From Hypomesus transpacificus (Eukaryota; Chordata; Actinopteri; Osmeriformes; Osmeridae): a stretch of 64,000 nt of DNA. The notes beneath the pieces were generated by a model. That model ran no database searches. It was not told the DNA's origin and worked only from the letters and a program-made list of their open reading frames with translations. This document shows positions 1 through 15,875 of this stretch, piece by piece (the first letter of the stretch is position 1; every line of letters starts with the position of its first letter). The DNA lies in assembly GCF_021917145.1 (NCBI RefSeq), contig NC_061062.1:13650521-13714520 (forward strand), in the 5' to 3' direction. The position numbers were made by a program, and so were the translations under genes.

Positions 1-2546
1 GCCTGGAGGGGGGGTGTTGAGGTCCAGAGTGTCCAGGCTGGAGGGCCTGGTCAGCAGCCGCAGCAGGGCCCAGCACAGCCTCTGGACCGGCCGCTCCAGG
101 AACAGGTCGCTGGAGCAGAGGAAGACACAGGCCAGCCGTGCCAGTTTGGCCACGGGCGGGACCACCTAGGAGTGGGGGAGCCAAGGGACAGGGGAAAGAG
201 TCGCTTAATTCGGGGTGAGACTCGTACGCACCTGCTTCAAACCCTCTGGGTCCTGGAAACACGCCAAGACGTCCCCAAACCCATCTGTCCCATTCCTCTC
301 CTCCACACTTCCCCAGACATGCGACTCTGCCCGCTTCTTCTGCATCAGACACGCTTACTCAGGGGGGAGTGAACAGGCGCACACTCGAGGGACAAAGGGA
401 AAATAATATTCTCTAGGACTCTTTGATGTGCATTTGTCTCTTTCTTTCCCCTCTTCCTCTCACCCCTCGTCCCCTGCCCGTCTCTCTCCTCCTCCACTCA
501 CCATGAGCACCTCCTCCCTCCAGACCTCCAGGAGGAGCAGCCACTGCAGACAATGTGTGACCGACTGCAACGCCCCCTGTGGTAGGTCCTCTACCTGAAG
601 CCCTCCTCCGCCCACCACCCCTGCCCGCTCGTACAGGCTGACCAGCGGCAGGTAGGGCCAATCGGACGGCAGGGTGGGGCCCGAGAGCTCCGGGAGGAGC
701 TGAGAGGCGATCGACGTAGTGCGGCCCAGATGAGCATCGCGGGAGGTCAGGACGGAGGGCTCCAGGTGGCCTAGGTGGGTGAGGTAACAGCCGCGGAGGG
801 AGGGCATCTGGACACAGGCCTCACGCAGGAGAGAGCCCACCTTCTGGGGGGAGGGAGAGGAGGAGGAGGGGCCCGCCTCCTGGAGATGAAGCTCAGCCAG
901 CTCTGCAGCCTCTGGACCTCCACTCTGTCCCTCTCTGAAACAAAACACAGAACTAAAGTCTGGATGGGATTTATAATCGCCGTAGTAACGTACTTTTGAA
1001 CCCCAAAAAGAAGAGCCCCAACTGCGGACCTTCCTCCTCAGGCCCCTCTCATCTAGGTGTAGCTGCAGGCAGTCATACATGCATTCATTCAGTCATACAG
1101 TCACAGCGTGGGGTCGGAGGAGAGAGGCTCGGTCTGAGGCAAGCAATACCTTGGTATCCCAGATGTTGAAATAGGATTTTTTGGGGCTGCAATTATTTTA
1201 CCACCAAATTTTGTCAGACTCAATTTTGTGCGAATGTCACCATTCTTATTAGAGCAGCCTGAATGTCTGAAGCTGAAGCAAACACAGAGCAGTGACTCAC
1301 GGTATGAAGTCCTTGTTGAAGATGATGGTGGACAGGAGCTCGTGTACTAGGAACTCGCTGCCCGGCAGTAACCATGGTAACAGGACCAGCGCCACCTGAT
1401 GGAGCAGAGAGGCGTGTCTGGCCAGCTCTGGATCAGCAGGCACCTGGCAGGAAGCAGGTACAGAACAACACAGAGGAGCATGGTCACCACGGCCTGTATG
1501 TGAAATACAAATACACATGACTGAGAAAGTCATGTGTATTTGTGTGTGTGTTAGACTGGTCAGGGGTGTGGAGGGGTCAGGGGTGTGGAGGAGTCAGGGG
1601 TGTGGAGGGGTCATGGGTACGGAGGGGTCATGGGTGTGGAGGGAGTCAGGGGTGTGGAGGGGTCATGGGTGTGGAGGGGTCAGGGGTGCGGAGGGGTCAG
1701 AGGTCAGGGGTATGACATACCACCCTATGTGCCAGTCTGAGAAGCAGGTAGAGGAGCTGGTGTTCGTGGCGGAGAAGCCAGGCGCTGGCATGGGACAGGT
1801 GAGGGGGCGTGGCCTTGCTACAAGCTTGTAGGTATACCAGAACACTGTCCGAGAGGAGGAGAACACTGAACTAGGGAGAGAAACAGAGAGAGAGACAGAG
1901 ATGGGGAGGAGAATAGCCAGAAAAACGATAGTTTCACAGCATATGACACATGATTCTAAGGATTTACTTAAATAATACTCATTTCAAACTTAACTTGGAT
2001 GTTGGACTTAAGTTGGATAATATACGTAAATGGTCAAGAGCAATCAGATCTCCATTCTACCTTGTGGCTGAGGCCTTTGTGGATGCCAGTGAGAGCGTCC
2101 AGGAGGTAAGCCAGGGCGGTGAGGAGAGGGAAAGGGGAGCTGGAAGCAGCTAGCCCCAGACGAGCTGTCCATCCTGGGCAGCCCAGGGCAGGCAAGCTGG
2201 GGGGGTTCTGAGGGCCTGGGCAGGACTGGGGGTTGCACACCACTGAACAGGACCTGGACCGCCCACAGATATGTAAGGTTCGACCGAGAGACACTGACTT
2301 TCGTATGCTCGAAGGGAAGATAGTAGCCAACACATGACTCACTTGAGGTTGTTGATGAGCCCCTGCACAGCCTTGTGGGATAGCAGCGGGAGGAGCACCT
2401 CTGATGTCATCTGCTCCAGCTCCTGGAGAGTGTCCACTGGGCGGAAACAGCTCTGAGACACGCACACAAAAACATTTATGAAGATGCTCGAGCAAGGCCT
2501 ACGGTATGTGTGTGTATGTGTGTGTGTGTGAGAGAGAGTGTGTGCG

Positions 2547-2601
<55 letters not shown>

Positions 2602-5600
2602 ATGCGTGCATGCATGTGTACTGCTTGCATGCCAGGTGTATGTGTGAGCTTGTTTCTGCACGCGTGTGCAGCTACCTGTCCAGACAGCTGGGAGTAGTAG
2701 GCCCCCAGGTAGAGCAGGTATGCAGGTAGCAGGGTGAGACAGCTGGGCCTCTGAGCTGGGCTGTCCATCCCCCTCACACAGCCCTTCAGGAGGCCCAGCA
2801 CCAGGGGCTGCAGACCCGACACATGACCCCACGACACTGGGGGGGGCGGGGGACACTCGGCACCCTGGAAACTGTAGTGAACAGAAAACGGTTTACTCTG
2901 TGACTCTAAAGACAGGACAGGATGGAAGGGCTAAGGGTTGATGTTGAGGCCTGTTTGGTTAAGGCCACAGGAGAACCTGGAGATGCCAGGGGGAGATGAA
3001 TAGGGCCTATAGGTTGAGATGGCACAGGGTCCACACTGAGAACCAGGGCTTACCTAACCAGGCCAGCCTGCAGCTCCTGGTGGCAGCCGGCGGTGTGTGT
3101 GACCTGGGTGAGCAGGGTGACGAGGGCCTGGGTCCTCTGGAGCTCCAGAGCCAGCAGGGGGTCCCCAGGGGGCCGAGCATGTTGGCCAGACTGAAACACC
3201 CTCACCAGGACTGGGTACAGGTCTCTGGGGACACAGGAAAGGTAGATACACATTTTATGAAATAAACACAACCATTTAACATGACCCTTTTTACATAAAA
3301 ACTGAAGATAGTATTTGTTCAAATCTAAGTTGGTGTGGTGGATCGGCTACAGATTTTCGAAGAAGTCAAAGTGTTACAAATCTGGCGACAATCTCTTCCC
3401 AGTTCAATGTCCAGTGTATGTGTCACTGTGTGGTCCATGTGTGTTGCTATGTGTCCCTCACATGTATGTGTTGGTGGCTTGTCCATAGCTGGCAGCCACA
3501 GCCCAGAGCCTGTATGTTTCTGTGGTGACCCTGAGGGCCTCCCCCTCCTCCAATAGCAGCGCTGCGGGGTCAGGGGTCAGGAAGCGGCACAGACGCTCCC
3601 GTGCCCCCAGAGAGTTCAGCTGGTGAAAGCAGAATACAGCGCAGGGTTGACATGGGAAAACAAACATAAAGGTCATGTTCCCTCACTGATAACAAAGCCC
3701 TGTAAGCATACTCACCACCCTGGCACAGACATTCCTACCGGAGGTGGACAGGACACGGAGCAGCTTCACCGCGCCGGCCAATGGCAGGCCATACACGGAC
3801 AGGGGGAGGGGCAAAGTGGGTGTGGACCAGGAAGTGGGAAGGAACTCTGACATCACAGTCTCCATGAGTCGAGGGCAGTCCAGCACCTTTCCACGTCACA
3901 AACAGGAAACACTGCTTATACACAACAACATTTATGAACAAAGAAAAACTTGACCATGTCCTAAGAGAACTGAATATACTCTAACAAATGGGGTTAGTGT
4001 TTTCAGTTGGATTATAAAACAATGACATTATCTGCTACAAGGACAACCGAGTGGAAGAACGGTTTACAGTCAATGCATTTCCTCTCTCGTTCAGGTTGGT
4101 GTTGATGGCCCACTGTGTACGAACAGCTGAACGTCTTAGCTGCCATTGGCTGGTTGTACCTGGGTAGCAGCAGAGGAGGAGTGGCGTGCGATGCGGGTCA
4201 GAACCTCCAGCAGGTCCTGGACCACCCTGGGAGCAGGCCGGACCACCTCCAGGATGTAGCGCAGCCTGGGGAGCAGCTTCATCCGTAGCAGACCCTGGGA
4301 GGGAGGGAGGCACCGAAAGAGAGAGAGAGACAGAGAGAGAGATAGACATAGAGAAAGAGGAATGATTACAAAGCTGACCTCACGTCTTGAACCGTAGCAA
4401 AGGTGAGAAGACTCTGCAGATTAAAAGCGAAGTGAACAGACATAGCAACGTTGCGATCTCTGGTCACCTTGACGACATCATCACTGGCGACATCGTGATC
4501 AGTCTTCTTCTCCTCCTTCTCTTTCTGCGTCTCTCTGAATCTCTCCTCCAGCCCCTCGTCCTCCTGGTCCTCCTCGTCCTGGGCGGAGGGCAGCAGGGGG
4601 AACCAGGCCAGGCCGTGGAGCCAGGAGAAGCTGCTGTCCGCACAGTCCTGGGTGGAGGACCACACGGGCACAGGCAGAGGAGAGGCAGAACCACAACAGA
4701 GCTGTGAGGGAAGAACTCTCCTACACCCATTCCACGTCAAGATGTCTTGAGTCTCTACGCTCTGAACAGACTTCTGGAAGGACGAGGAGGTAATGCCATC
4801 CAGCCTCAGCCTAAAACCACTCTGCTTAAACGTGTCACTAAGAACTGACATTTGATATAGACGCCTCTGTCTTCATGGTCTGTCCATGTCTGTAGTCTGT
4901 TTGTGTCTGGTCTGTATGTATCTGGTCTGTGTTCTGTTACCTCATCCTCAGAGGACACCAGCAGGGCTCTGAGTGCATGCACAGCCGCTGACATCACTCC
5001 CCCCACACTGTCGTCCAATGAGAAGCGGAGCAGGAAGAGGAGGCCGGCGTCTAGGAGAGTGGCTACCATGTTGCCCCGGAGAACGGACACATAGTCCCCC
5101 GCACGCGCCTACGTGTTAACACACACACACATTAACACAAGGGGTTGAAGCACTGACATTCCACGTGGCTGTGTGTATATGTGTGTGTGTGTGTGCGTGT
5201 GTGTACCTTGTTGAGGATGTGAGCCAGCGTGTTGAGAGCCAGGCTCCTCTGCTGGATCACCTGACTGCGGGACAGCAGGAAGAGCTCCTGGAGGGAGTAG
5301 CCGGCCAGCTGGGAGGGGGGGGGGCGGGGGAGATAGAGGAGGACATCAATCAACACAAACCACCTGGCCAGCTGAGAGCATGAACAAGGGATTATGGGAA
5401 GGTGCCAGGTGCAGAACTAGCACAGTCCCAGTGTTCTAGGCCCTGTTTGAACTTCTTTTTTTTTTTTTTTTTACAATGGAGAGGTGGTCCAGTGCTGACC
5501 TCAGGCTCGTCTCCATGGTGATGCAGCCCTAGATGGGTGGGCAGGTCCTGGGTGGGCAGGATCAGGGTGCCAGCAAAGTCAAATCGTGCCTGCATGGCCT

Positions 5601-8600
5601 GTCACACACATAGAAACTGGGCAATTATGTCTCAAGATAAACCCAACCTCCCATCATCATCACACAATCACACCTTTCATCAAAAAAGACCACTGGCTCC
5701 TGAGTCTGGAATACAGATATATAAGCTTTGGATACTACAGGCACAAACCGGATTACAAAATCTAACATTAGGTTAGGCTATAGGTTGTAAGGGCTATAAC
5801 ATTGGGTTTAGTGTGTAGGGCCTAGGACAGAGGGTTTAGGACCTTCTTGGTGCCTCTCTTGCGGGGGGCGGGCAGGTCTCTGGTCCACTCCAGCTTGTCA
5901 GGCTCCAGCTTGTCCATGTGGAGCCACTCCTTCTGAGGCTGCACTGGCAGATCCTCCACTGGACAAACACACACACATTACACTCACACACACATTACAC
6001 ACACACACACATTACACTCACACACACATTACACACTCACACACACATTACACACACACACACATATTACACACACACACACATGACACTCACACACACA
6101 TGACACTCACACACACATGACACACACACACACATGACACTCACACACACATGACACTCACATACACATTACACTCACACACACACATTACACTCACACA
6201 CACATTACACTCACACACACATTACACACGGGAAACAGATCCCGAACCGTCCGGGAATAAACCCAACCCTGTCAAATGTTTTGCTTTCAGCCAGTTCTAC
6301 AGGCTTAACATCAGTCTCAGTTCCCTAATCAGTGTCATCAGTTGTCTGTGCAGCAGATGCTGGCTGTGCTGGGGACGCCAAGATGCTGAGCTGTGCTGGG
6401 GACGCCAAGATGCTGAGCTGTGCTGTCCGAGCAAGAGGCTCACCCAGAGTAACATTACTGCAGGCTGAGCATTGAGCTGCAGCCATGCCTGCACAATAAC
6501 CATCCTTCTCCTTCCCAGTCTCCATCCATCCTGGTCTGTCCATGCTGCTCCTCGCTTATTACCCTGAGTGGACGTGGCCTGGCTCTAACCACAACCCTGG
6601 CCTCAGCTCACTGCTAATTAGACAGAGTGGAATCAATGAGGGTCCAGCTCCAGTATTCTAGTCACGCGGCCAGCCAGCACTTCCTACTCTCTGCAATAAG
6701 AAATTAGTTCTATTGGTAAAATAAATGACAGAGCACTGAGATTAAACAGAAAATACGCCATCTTAACCTGCTGCCCGTACTACCTTGACAGAAGCAAGAG
6801 GTTGTCTATACTATAAATGTCCTTTAATTATATGAACTAAATTGGTGCATCAATAGCTAAGTGTTGCAACAGTGGCAAACGATGTAACAGTTTTATCGGC
6901 CTGTTAAATGCAGAGGCAGGGAAAGAGTAAGAAAGAGATGGAGGGGAAGGAGTGCATGTTGGCAGTCATCCAGGGGTGCTTGGTTGGCTGGGCTGGATAG
7001 CGCAGACAGAGCAAGCTCTCTATCTCACTCTTCTTTAATGGTGCTGGCCAGCACAAATTTTTTCTACTGGTAAGGACCTAATAAGTCTCTTATTACGTCC
7101 TAATTCCTATGCGAAGGACAAGGCCTGTACCTGCAAACTCCCAATACGATAGATCTGAGAATGACACCAGAAGACTAAATAGGTCAAAAAAGCAGTAAAA
7201 CAGATCTGAACACTCCCCAACTTGAATCTCAGAAATGCCCTCTCTTCCTACTCTGCCCAGTCTCCAGATCTCTCATGTGTCTCTTGTAAAGCTGATACTC
7301 AGCTCACCATCGTACCTGTAATTGGAGGAGTCTGTTCTTCATCGCCCTCTCCCTCCTCCTCCTCCTCTCTCTCCATCTCCACCTCCACAAGGTCATGTTG
7401 TGGTGCTGGACGTCGTCTCTCTGACATCAGGGCCTCCTCAAGGCTCTGCCCCCTGGCCTGGTCCCTGTGTGGGGCCGACGACAGGGAAGAGGGGGGCTGG
7501 GGTGGGGTGGAGGACGACAGAACTTTCTGCGTTCCATGAGACCTCACAAAGTCCACCAGCTTGGGATCTGAGAAACAGAGTGATAATGTATATCTAAGAC
7601 ACAGATAAGTAAACAATCCAAAGCACGCTGTAAGCAACGTTTCCTACTAGTCAAGACCTGCTCTAAAGGCAGAGTCCACTCACAGCCTACCAGTATGATC
7701 AAAACGTACTGTGAATCAAGGGTTATGAGCAAAAAAGTGTTTGTACCCCAGACTTGCTGTCCATATCTTTTAAGTACTTTGCCATGAGTGGAGTTAGATC
7801 TAACGTGACAGAGGTTCTCTATGACGGTAGACTAAAGTCAAGAGTCATACTTCATCTGTAGACATCAATCTGTGTTCATCTGTAGACATCAATCTGTCAG
7901 GGATGCAATGCTCAAATTTTAATTGGCCACGCGTGAAGACAGATAAACAGTGAGACAGGGTTCTGACCTACCCAACTGGGCCAGCAGTTTCTTTTGCTCT
8001 TCCATGATCTGGCTCTGGGACATGGCCTGCAGCTTGGACTGGTTCTCCTGGTGGATTTTCAAGGTCTCCACCTCCCCACTGGACACCCTGAGTCCGTCTC
8101 CTGACACCAACCTGGAACCTGTTTCTACCCCCGATAGCCCTGTAGGGTGGGGGAGTACACATCCAACTAGAATGATTTTATCAGTACATTTTAGCTTCGG
8201 GAACCTATGCAGCAATTATATGCAGCTTTGGATAAAAGCTTCTGCCAAAATGAATATGTCATGATAACAGTACTTACTGTCCATCTTATAGGGGGGTTGG
8301 TCTGTCTCCATGGCAGCCACTGGAGGGAGGTTCATGTGCTTGGCAGCAGGTGTCTGAGTGCTGACTGCTCCCCTGCCCTCCTTCAGTCTCTGGGCTTCTA
8401 TCTGACGGGCGAAGATGCTCCTCCTCCCTCCTCCAGGCTGGATGGGCACCTGGCACTAATAGATTATAGACATGCAAGCTGCCACATATCGACCCGCTCA
8501 CATCCTGTTGAGGTTACTTTGCAGTGCCTGGTGAATGCAGACGATTCCTTGACTCTGACTACTAAAATACTGTGTGCACTTCTGATTTTTGATTTTCTGA

Positions 8601-9534
8601 CGTACTTTTTTGTATGCACTATTTGTATGTCACTTGGATTAAAAGCATTTGCTAAATCTCATGTCAATGTAAAATGTAATAGAGTAATGCATGTGATGCA
8701 TAAGGTAACAATTAACAATTCCATACAAAAAGTTATTCGAAAGTATTTGAGCTCCTGCAATACCTGTTTCTCTGTGTCGGAGCGATGCAGGACTTTAGGG
8801 AACGCAGTAACCGTGAACGCTGGTAGGGACACTGGAATGGCACTAGTGTCCCTCTCCTGGAGAACACAGAGGGAGAGAGGAGACAGACTACGTCTGAAAA
8901 GTCCCATACTCCAATGAACCCGTCAATATATTTGAAAATTGATCCTGTAAAACTGTAAATTTTCCTCAGGTCAAGGTAGCCCTATTTATATATTTCACAT
9001 GAGAAACACATGAAACACAAGACACAAACCCAGACAGACACAGAAACTATGTGATGATAACAGTCCACTCACTACAATCCTTGAGAGAACAGCACTGATG
9101 TGCGTGTCGTGTCTGTCCAGCCTCTTCTCCGGGTCCTCGTCTTCAAAGTGGACTTTGGCACGCTCCGCCTTGAAGCGAGACTTCTTTGGGGGTGCTGGGG
9201 TCAGGGTAGGCATCTCCTCTGGTAGATCTAGAACACAGAATGGAAGTCATGCTATTAATGGAGGTCAAATACTAACGGAATAGGCTGTGATTATGTTATA
9301 ATGGCATTTAATGGCACTTTATGTGCGGAAGATGATGATTACGTGTATACCAGCTATTGTGACTAGATCTCTCTGATCTTCTCCAGTGTCTTCTGGGCCT
9401 TTTCCTCCTTCTCCTCTTCTCTTGTCAGGCCTCCTGACCATCTTTACCGTGGAGGGGGTGCCCATGGCGAGAAACTGTTCCTGCTCGCGCAGGAGGTCAG
9501 CCTCCGAGTCCGAGGGCTTGGGACGCCGCAACAT
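1..9534 (-). CDS. rpap1: RNA polymerase II-associated protein 1, 3' end missing
   Basis: RPAP1 helps assemble and import RNA polymerase II and links it to chaperone machinery. The start is the ATG at 9532-9534, giving an N-terminus that begins [15 protein letters not shown], very like the vertebrate protein. Coding exons read on the minus strand: 9534-9351, 9227-9073, 8856-8764, 8449-8278, 8139-7972, 7567-7316, 5958-5843, 5598-5500, 5308-5207, 5108-4941, 4647-4468, 4294-4160, 3886-3716, 3619-3462, 3224-3054, 2871-2676, 2452-2343, 2253-2061, 1870-1721, 1443-1301, 934-502 and 165-1. All have AG/GT borders and join without a frame break for 1238 residues. The RPAP1_N-like segment ([13 protein letters not shown]) and the conserved [13 protein letters not shown] plus [15 protein letters not shown] block are clear. 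The human protein is about 1393 aa, so roughly the last 150 residues lie beyond the left edge. The 5' exon border is an acceptor at 9552-9553, leaving 17 bases of 5' UTR in that exon; the first non-coding exon was not located. Confidence 0.95.
1558..1710 (+). repeat. 16-17 bp minisatellite in an rpap1 intron
   Basis: About nine imperfect copies of a gtcaggggtgtggagg-like unit, with some copies reading gtcatgggtgtggagg. It lies between coding exons 1721-1870 and 1301-1443. Confidence 0.88.
2549..2600 (+). repeat. (TG)26 microsatellite in an rpap1 intron
   Basis: Twenty-six uninterrupted TG units, preceded by a shorter TG/AG-rich stretch from about 2504. Confidence 0.93.
5966..6229 (+). repeat. 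CA-rich minisatellite in the longest rpap1 intron
   Basis: Alternating (CA)n blocks are separated by attacact or atgacact, giving a compound repeat with a unit of about 14-20 bases. It begins right after exon 5843-5958, so on the coding strand it is a TG-rich tract at the 3' splice site. Confidence 0.9.
6363..6424 (+). repeat. 27-bp tandem duplication in an rpap1 intron
   Basis: Two perfect copies plus a partial third of a 27-base unit that starts gctgtgctggggacgcca. Confidence 0.9.
7851..7897 (+). repeat. 24-bp direct duplication in an rpap1 intron
   Basis: Two adjacent copies of ttcatctgtagacatcaatc plus four further bases. It is a simple local duplication. Confidence 0.85.
8470..8690 (+). 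mobile_element. Degenerate retroelement fragment with SINE/LINE-type tail in an rpap1 intron
   Basis: The 3' part reads cacttggattaaaagcattt followed by gctaaat and a taaaatgtaat end. This is a decayed form of the ctctggataagagcgtctgctaaatga tail of the intact SINEs. A similar isolated tail remnant is at 8222-8254. The 5' limit is uncertain. Confidence 0.5.
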
Positions 9535-9551
9535 CCCCTTGGAAATTAGTA

Positions 9552-10865
9552 CTGTAAGTTAAACACAAAAACAACGTAATTGTCTGTAAACAGTATATAC
9601 AAAATTGGTCTTTCAGAAATGCATACGATAAACTGCACCTTGTAAAATTTGCGCAGATAACTTTATGTTCCTTAGCTGGATGTCACGAGACAAACTAGAT
9701 AGCAAACTGGCTGCAACAAATTGAAACTGTCATCATCAAACTGTGCTTCTAGCTAGAGAGATTATGACAGTTGTTCAACAACACAAGATCGTAGCTACGG
9801 CTAATTTAAAACAGTTCAAAACACGTTAACGTAAGAGTATCGACGTATTACGTTTGCTAGCTGTTAGTTTGAGTTTATTTGTGCCAGAATTAACTGCTGT
9901 AGCTTATTTGCTGTGGCTAACTTGGAGCTAGCTTGCTTGCTAGACAACTAAGCATTTCTTTTGGGCTGAAGAAATCTTTAAATTCTAATCCGAACCAAAT
10001 CTGATATTATTTAGCGAGACAACCCTACCTAAGAAACATTTAATTTAATTACTTGATACATTTCAAATACCTTAAATAAGAGATGGGTTATGTATTTGTA
10101 GAACTGTTACAACGTGAGACTCAGGCACACTGACTGGGGAAAGTGTTTGCTGTGACACAGAAAACTTCGCCTTCAAAATAAGGGTCCTCAGACTTCCTTT
10201 GATAACTGAATGAAAAATAAAAACACTATTAATAAAATATATATATATGAATAATAATTAGATGTTTATACCAAAGTAATCTCACGTGACCTTAGCAATT
10301 ATCCCTTAATTTGCAGGACCATGGACAGCGTCGCTTGCTACGATGAATTGGCAGGTTATGGTGCAGAGTTCATCAAGTGAGAAACTACTGTTGATTTCTT
10401 CGAGGAAACTGAATCAATTCTAATGGTGCGTTATTTTACGAGCGGCCGATCCAGTTTATAGTAGTGACAAAAAATTGAAAGATAGTTTTCATTCATTCAT
10501 CAGTTCTGCCTGACATGTATTATCCGGGTTTAAAACATCAGTAGGCTAATGACTTTTTATCTTTCTTAGAGCCAAGAAAATATGTCATTCTGTTAGGACT
10601 GTGCAGCTCACGTATGAGCTGGCCGCATGACACAACCTGCAGCGTTACAAATGTTTTATGTTGTAAAATCTCTGCGGTCAAATCGTCCCCGCCCCCTGAG
10701 AGGGTCCAAGTAGTGAGAGTCAACTGCATCTCCGGAACCGCGCTCTCTGGCACCGACCCAGCGGACCTGAGGAGTGAAGCGGAGAGGGAAACGAGATAGA
10801 AGACACTGAGACTGCTGTGCGGGTCCTGAAGTTAGGACTTGATTCTGCCATGTCAAAGCTGCAGC
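9552..10865. promoter_or_regulatory. Divergent intergenic region between rpap1 and the tmem151-like gene
   Basis: The two flanking genes point away from each other. This stretch must hold the 5' non-coding part and promoter of rpap1 and the promoter and 5' UTR of the tmem151-like gene. It is AT-rich on the rpap1 side and becomes GC-richer after about 10670. I see no conserved ORF here, no clear TATA box, and no obvious repeat beyond a short TA run near 10240. Exact transcription starts cannot be placed from sequence alone. Confidence 0.5.
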
Positions 10866-14608
<3,743 letters not shown>

Positions 14609-14843
14609 AATACAGACAGGCGCTGAGAGAAACATTGTGAACAGAGTGCAAATACAACACAAAAATATTAAATGTCGAAATATCAATGGTGCATCAGGCA
14701 TTAAGATACAGACAGCCTTTTTGTGTCGATGTCTTGATTCATTCGTCTGTGTTAAAGAAATTCACATAATTAGATCATAGAGAAATTACAACCCTGGCTG
14801 CCAATTTTGCTTGACTGATGGATATCCTTGAGGTTGCAGCAAG

Positions 14844-14849
14844 AATAAA
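14844..14849 (+). terminator. Candidate poly(A) signal AATAAA of the tmem151-like gene
   Basis: AATAAA lies about 235 bases after the stop codon of the tmem151-like gene, on the same strand. It is the first canonical hexamer after the stop. A poly(A) site cannot be proven without transcript data. Confidence 0.5.
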
Positions 14850-15870
14850 GGTTGCATGTTGGATTGATAAGGTGTAGTTATAACTAACCCTAATTCTCTG
14901 ATTTCATGTGACTGTTGTAGCCAAAGGTGTAGCCTACATTTTGTCTGTCAAAGCTTTGAGTACAGCTGAGTACATTTAGAAACAGAACTCATGGACCTTT
15001 GGATAAAATATAGATTAAATTGAACTGTTGATCCGCAAAACGTGAATGACAATGTAAGCATACCAAACGCAATAATCTCCCTTTTAATGGCAAGGACTGT
15101 TAATAAAAGAGACATAATTCTGTCTCTAGTTCTATAGTATTCAATAGAGTTGGGTGCCATTAGGGAATAATAGCACAGAAAACTTGCTTCACCCTCAAAT
15201 AAAGCACTTGATAGGCTACCTCTCTCTTTTTGCATCGTTGCATGCACGACCCAACTGTACACCTAGAACTGCTGTGACCGCACAGGCGATTGACTCCTTG
15301 GCTCGTGTCGTTGGGTGAGTATGGTAGCCTAAACAGCAAATTATGTGTCACGGTCTTCAACTTCCTCATAGGCGATAAATTGCAATTCATATAACATGTT
15401 CGTTGTTGTTTCCGATAGTTGAGCAAGCCTACATTCGTAACTAGGAAAAAAAGGTTCCTTCACTGGTGGTGGCTACAAGTGCTTTACTACGTTGATTTGT
15501 TGGCATGGCAACCACATCGTCAACATCGTAGCTTTGCAGGTGGTTCTTCCTTGCCCACATGAACAAATACGATGCACAATATAATTTTAAAGTAAGTGTG
15601 ATTTCTGATTTCTGAAAATCAATGTGATGTATCAAAGAGGATATAGCAAATTGCAAAATTGAATTTTAAACTTACATTTCCTGCAGAAAAATGATTTATT
15701 GATCCACATGAAACAAAGTGCATTTCGATCTGTTTACTAATAATTAATCAATAAATAATATCTGATGCAAATAGGATGGGATTGGTGATACATCAAGTAC
15801 AAGTATAAATTATATTGTATTTTTGTTGAATGACTTCTGCACCAAGCAGACGAATCACTAGATAAAGCAG
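14850..15870. other. Intergenic stretch without recognisable gene
   Basis: AT-rich sequence between the tmem151-like gene and heatr4. Short open frames on both strands show no similarity that I recognise and no codon pattern of a conserved protein. It probably contains the promoter and any 5' non-coding exon of heatr4, which I could not delimit. Confidence 0.4.
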
Positions 15871-15875
15871 ATGTG

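Noticed and set aside
5966-6229. Regularly spaced short repeats that could suggest a CRISPR-like array
   Set aside because: The spacers are not unique and the unit is (CA)n-based; it is a vertebrate microsatellite compound inside an intron.
8207-8917. 236-codon plus-strand open frame
   Set aside because: It runs antisense through two conserved rpap1 exons and a retroelement remnant, and its composition changes abruptly along its length.
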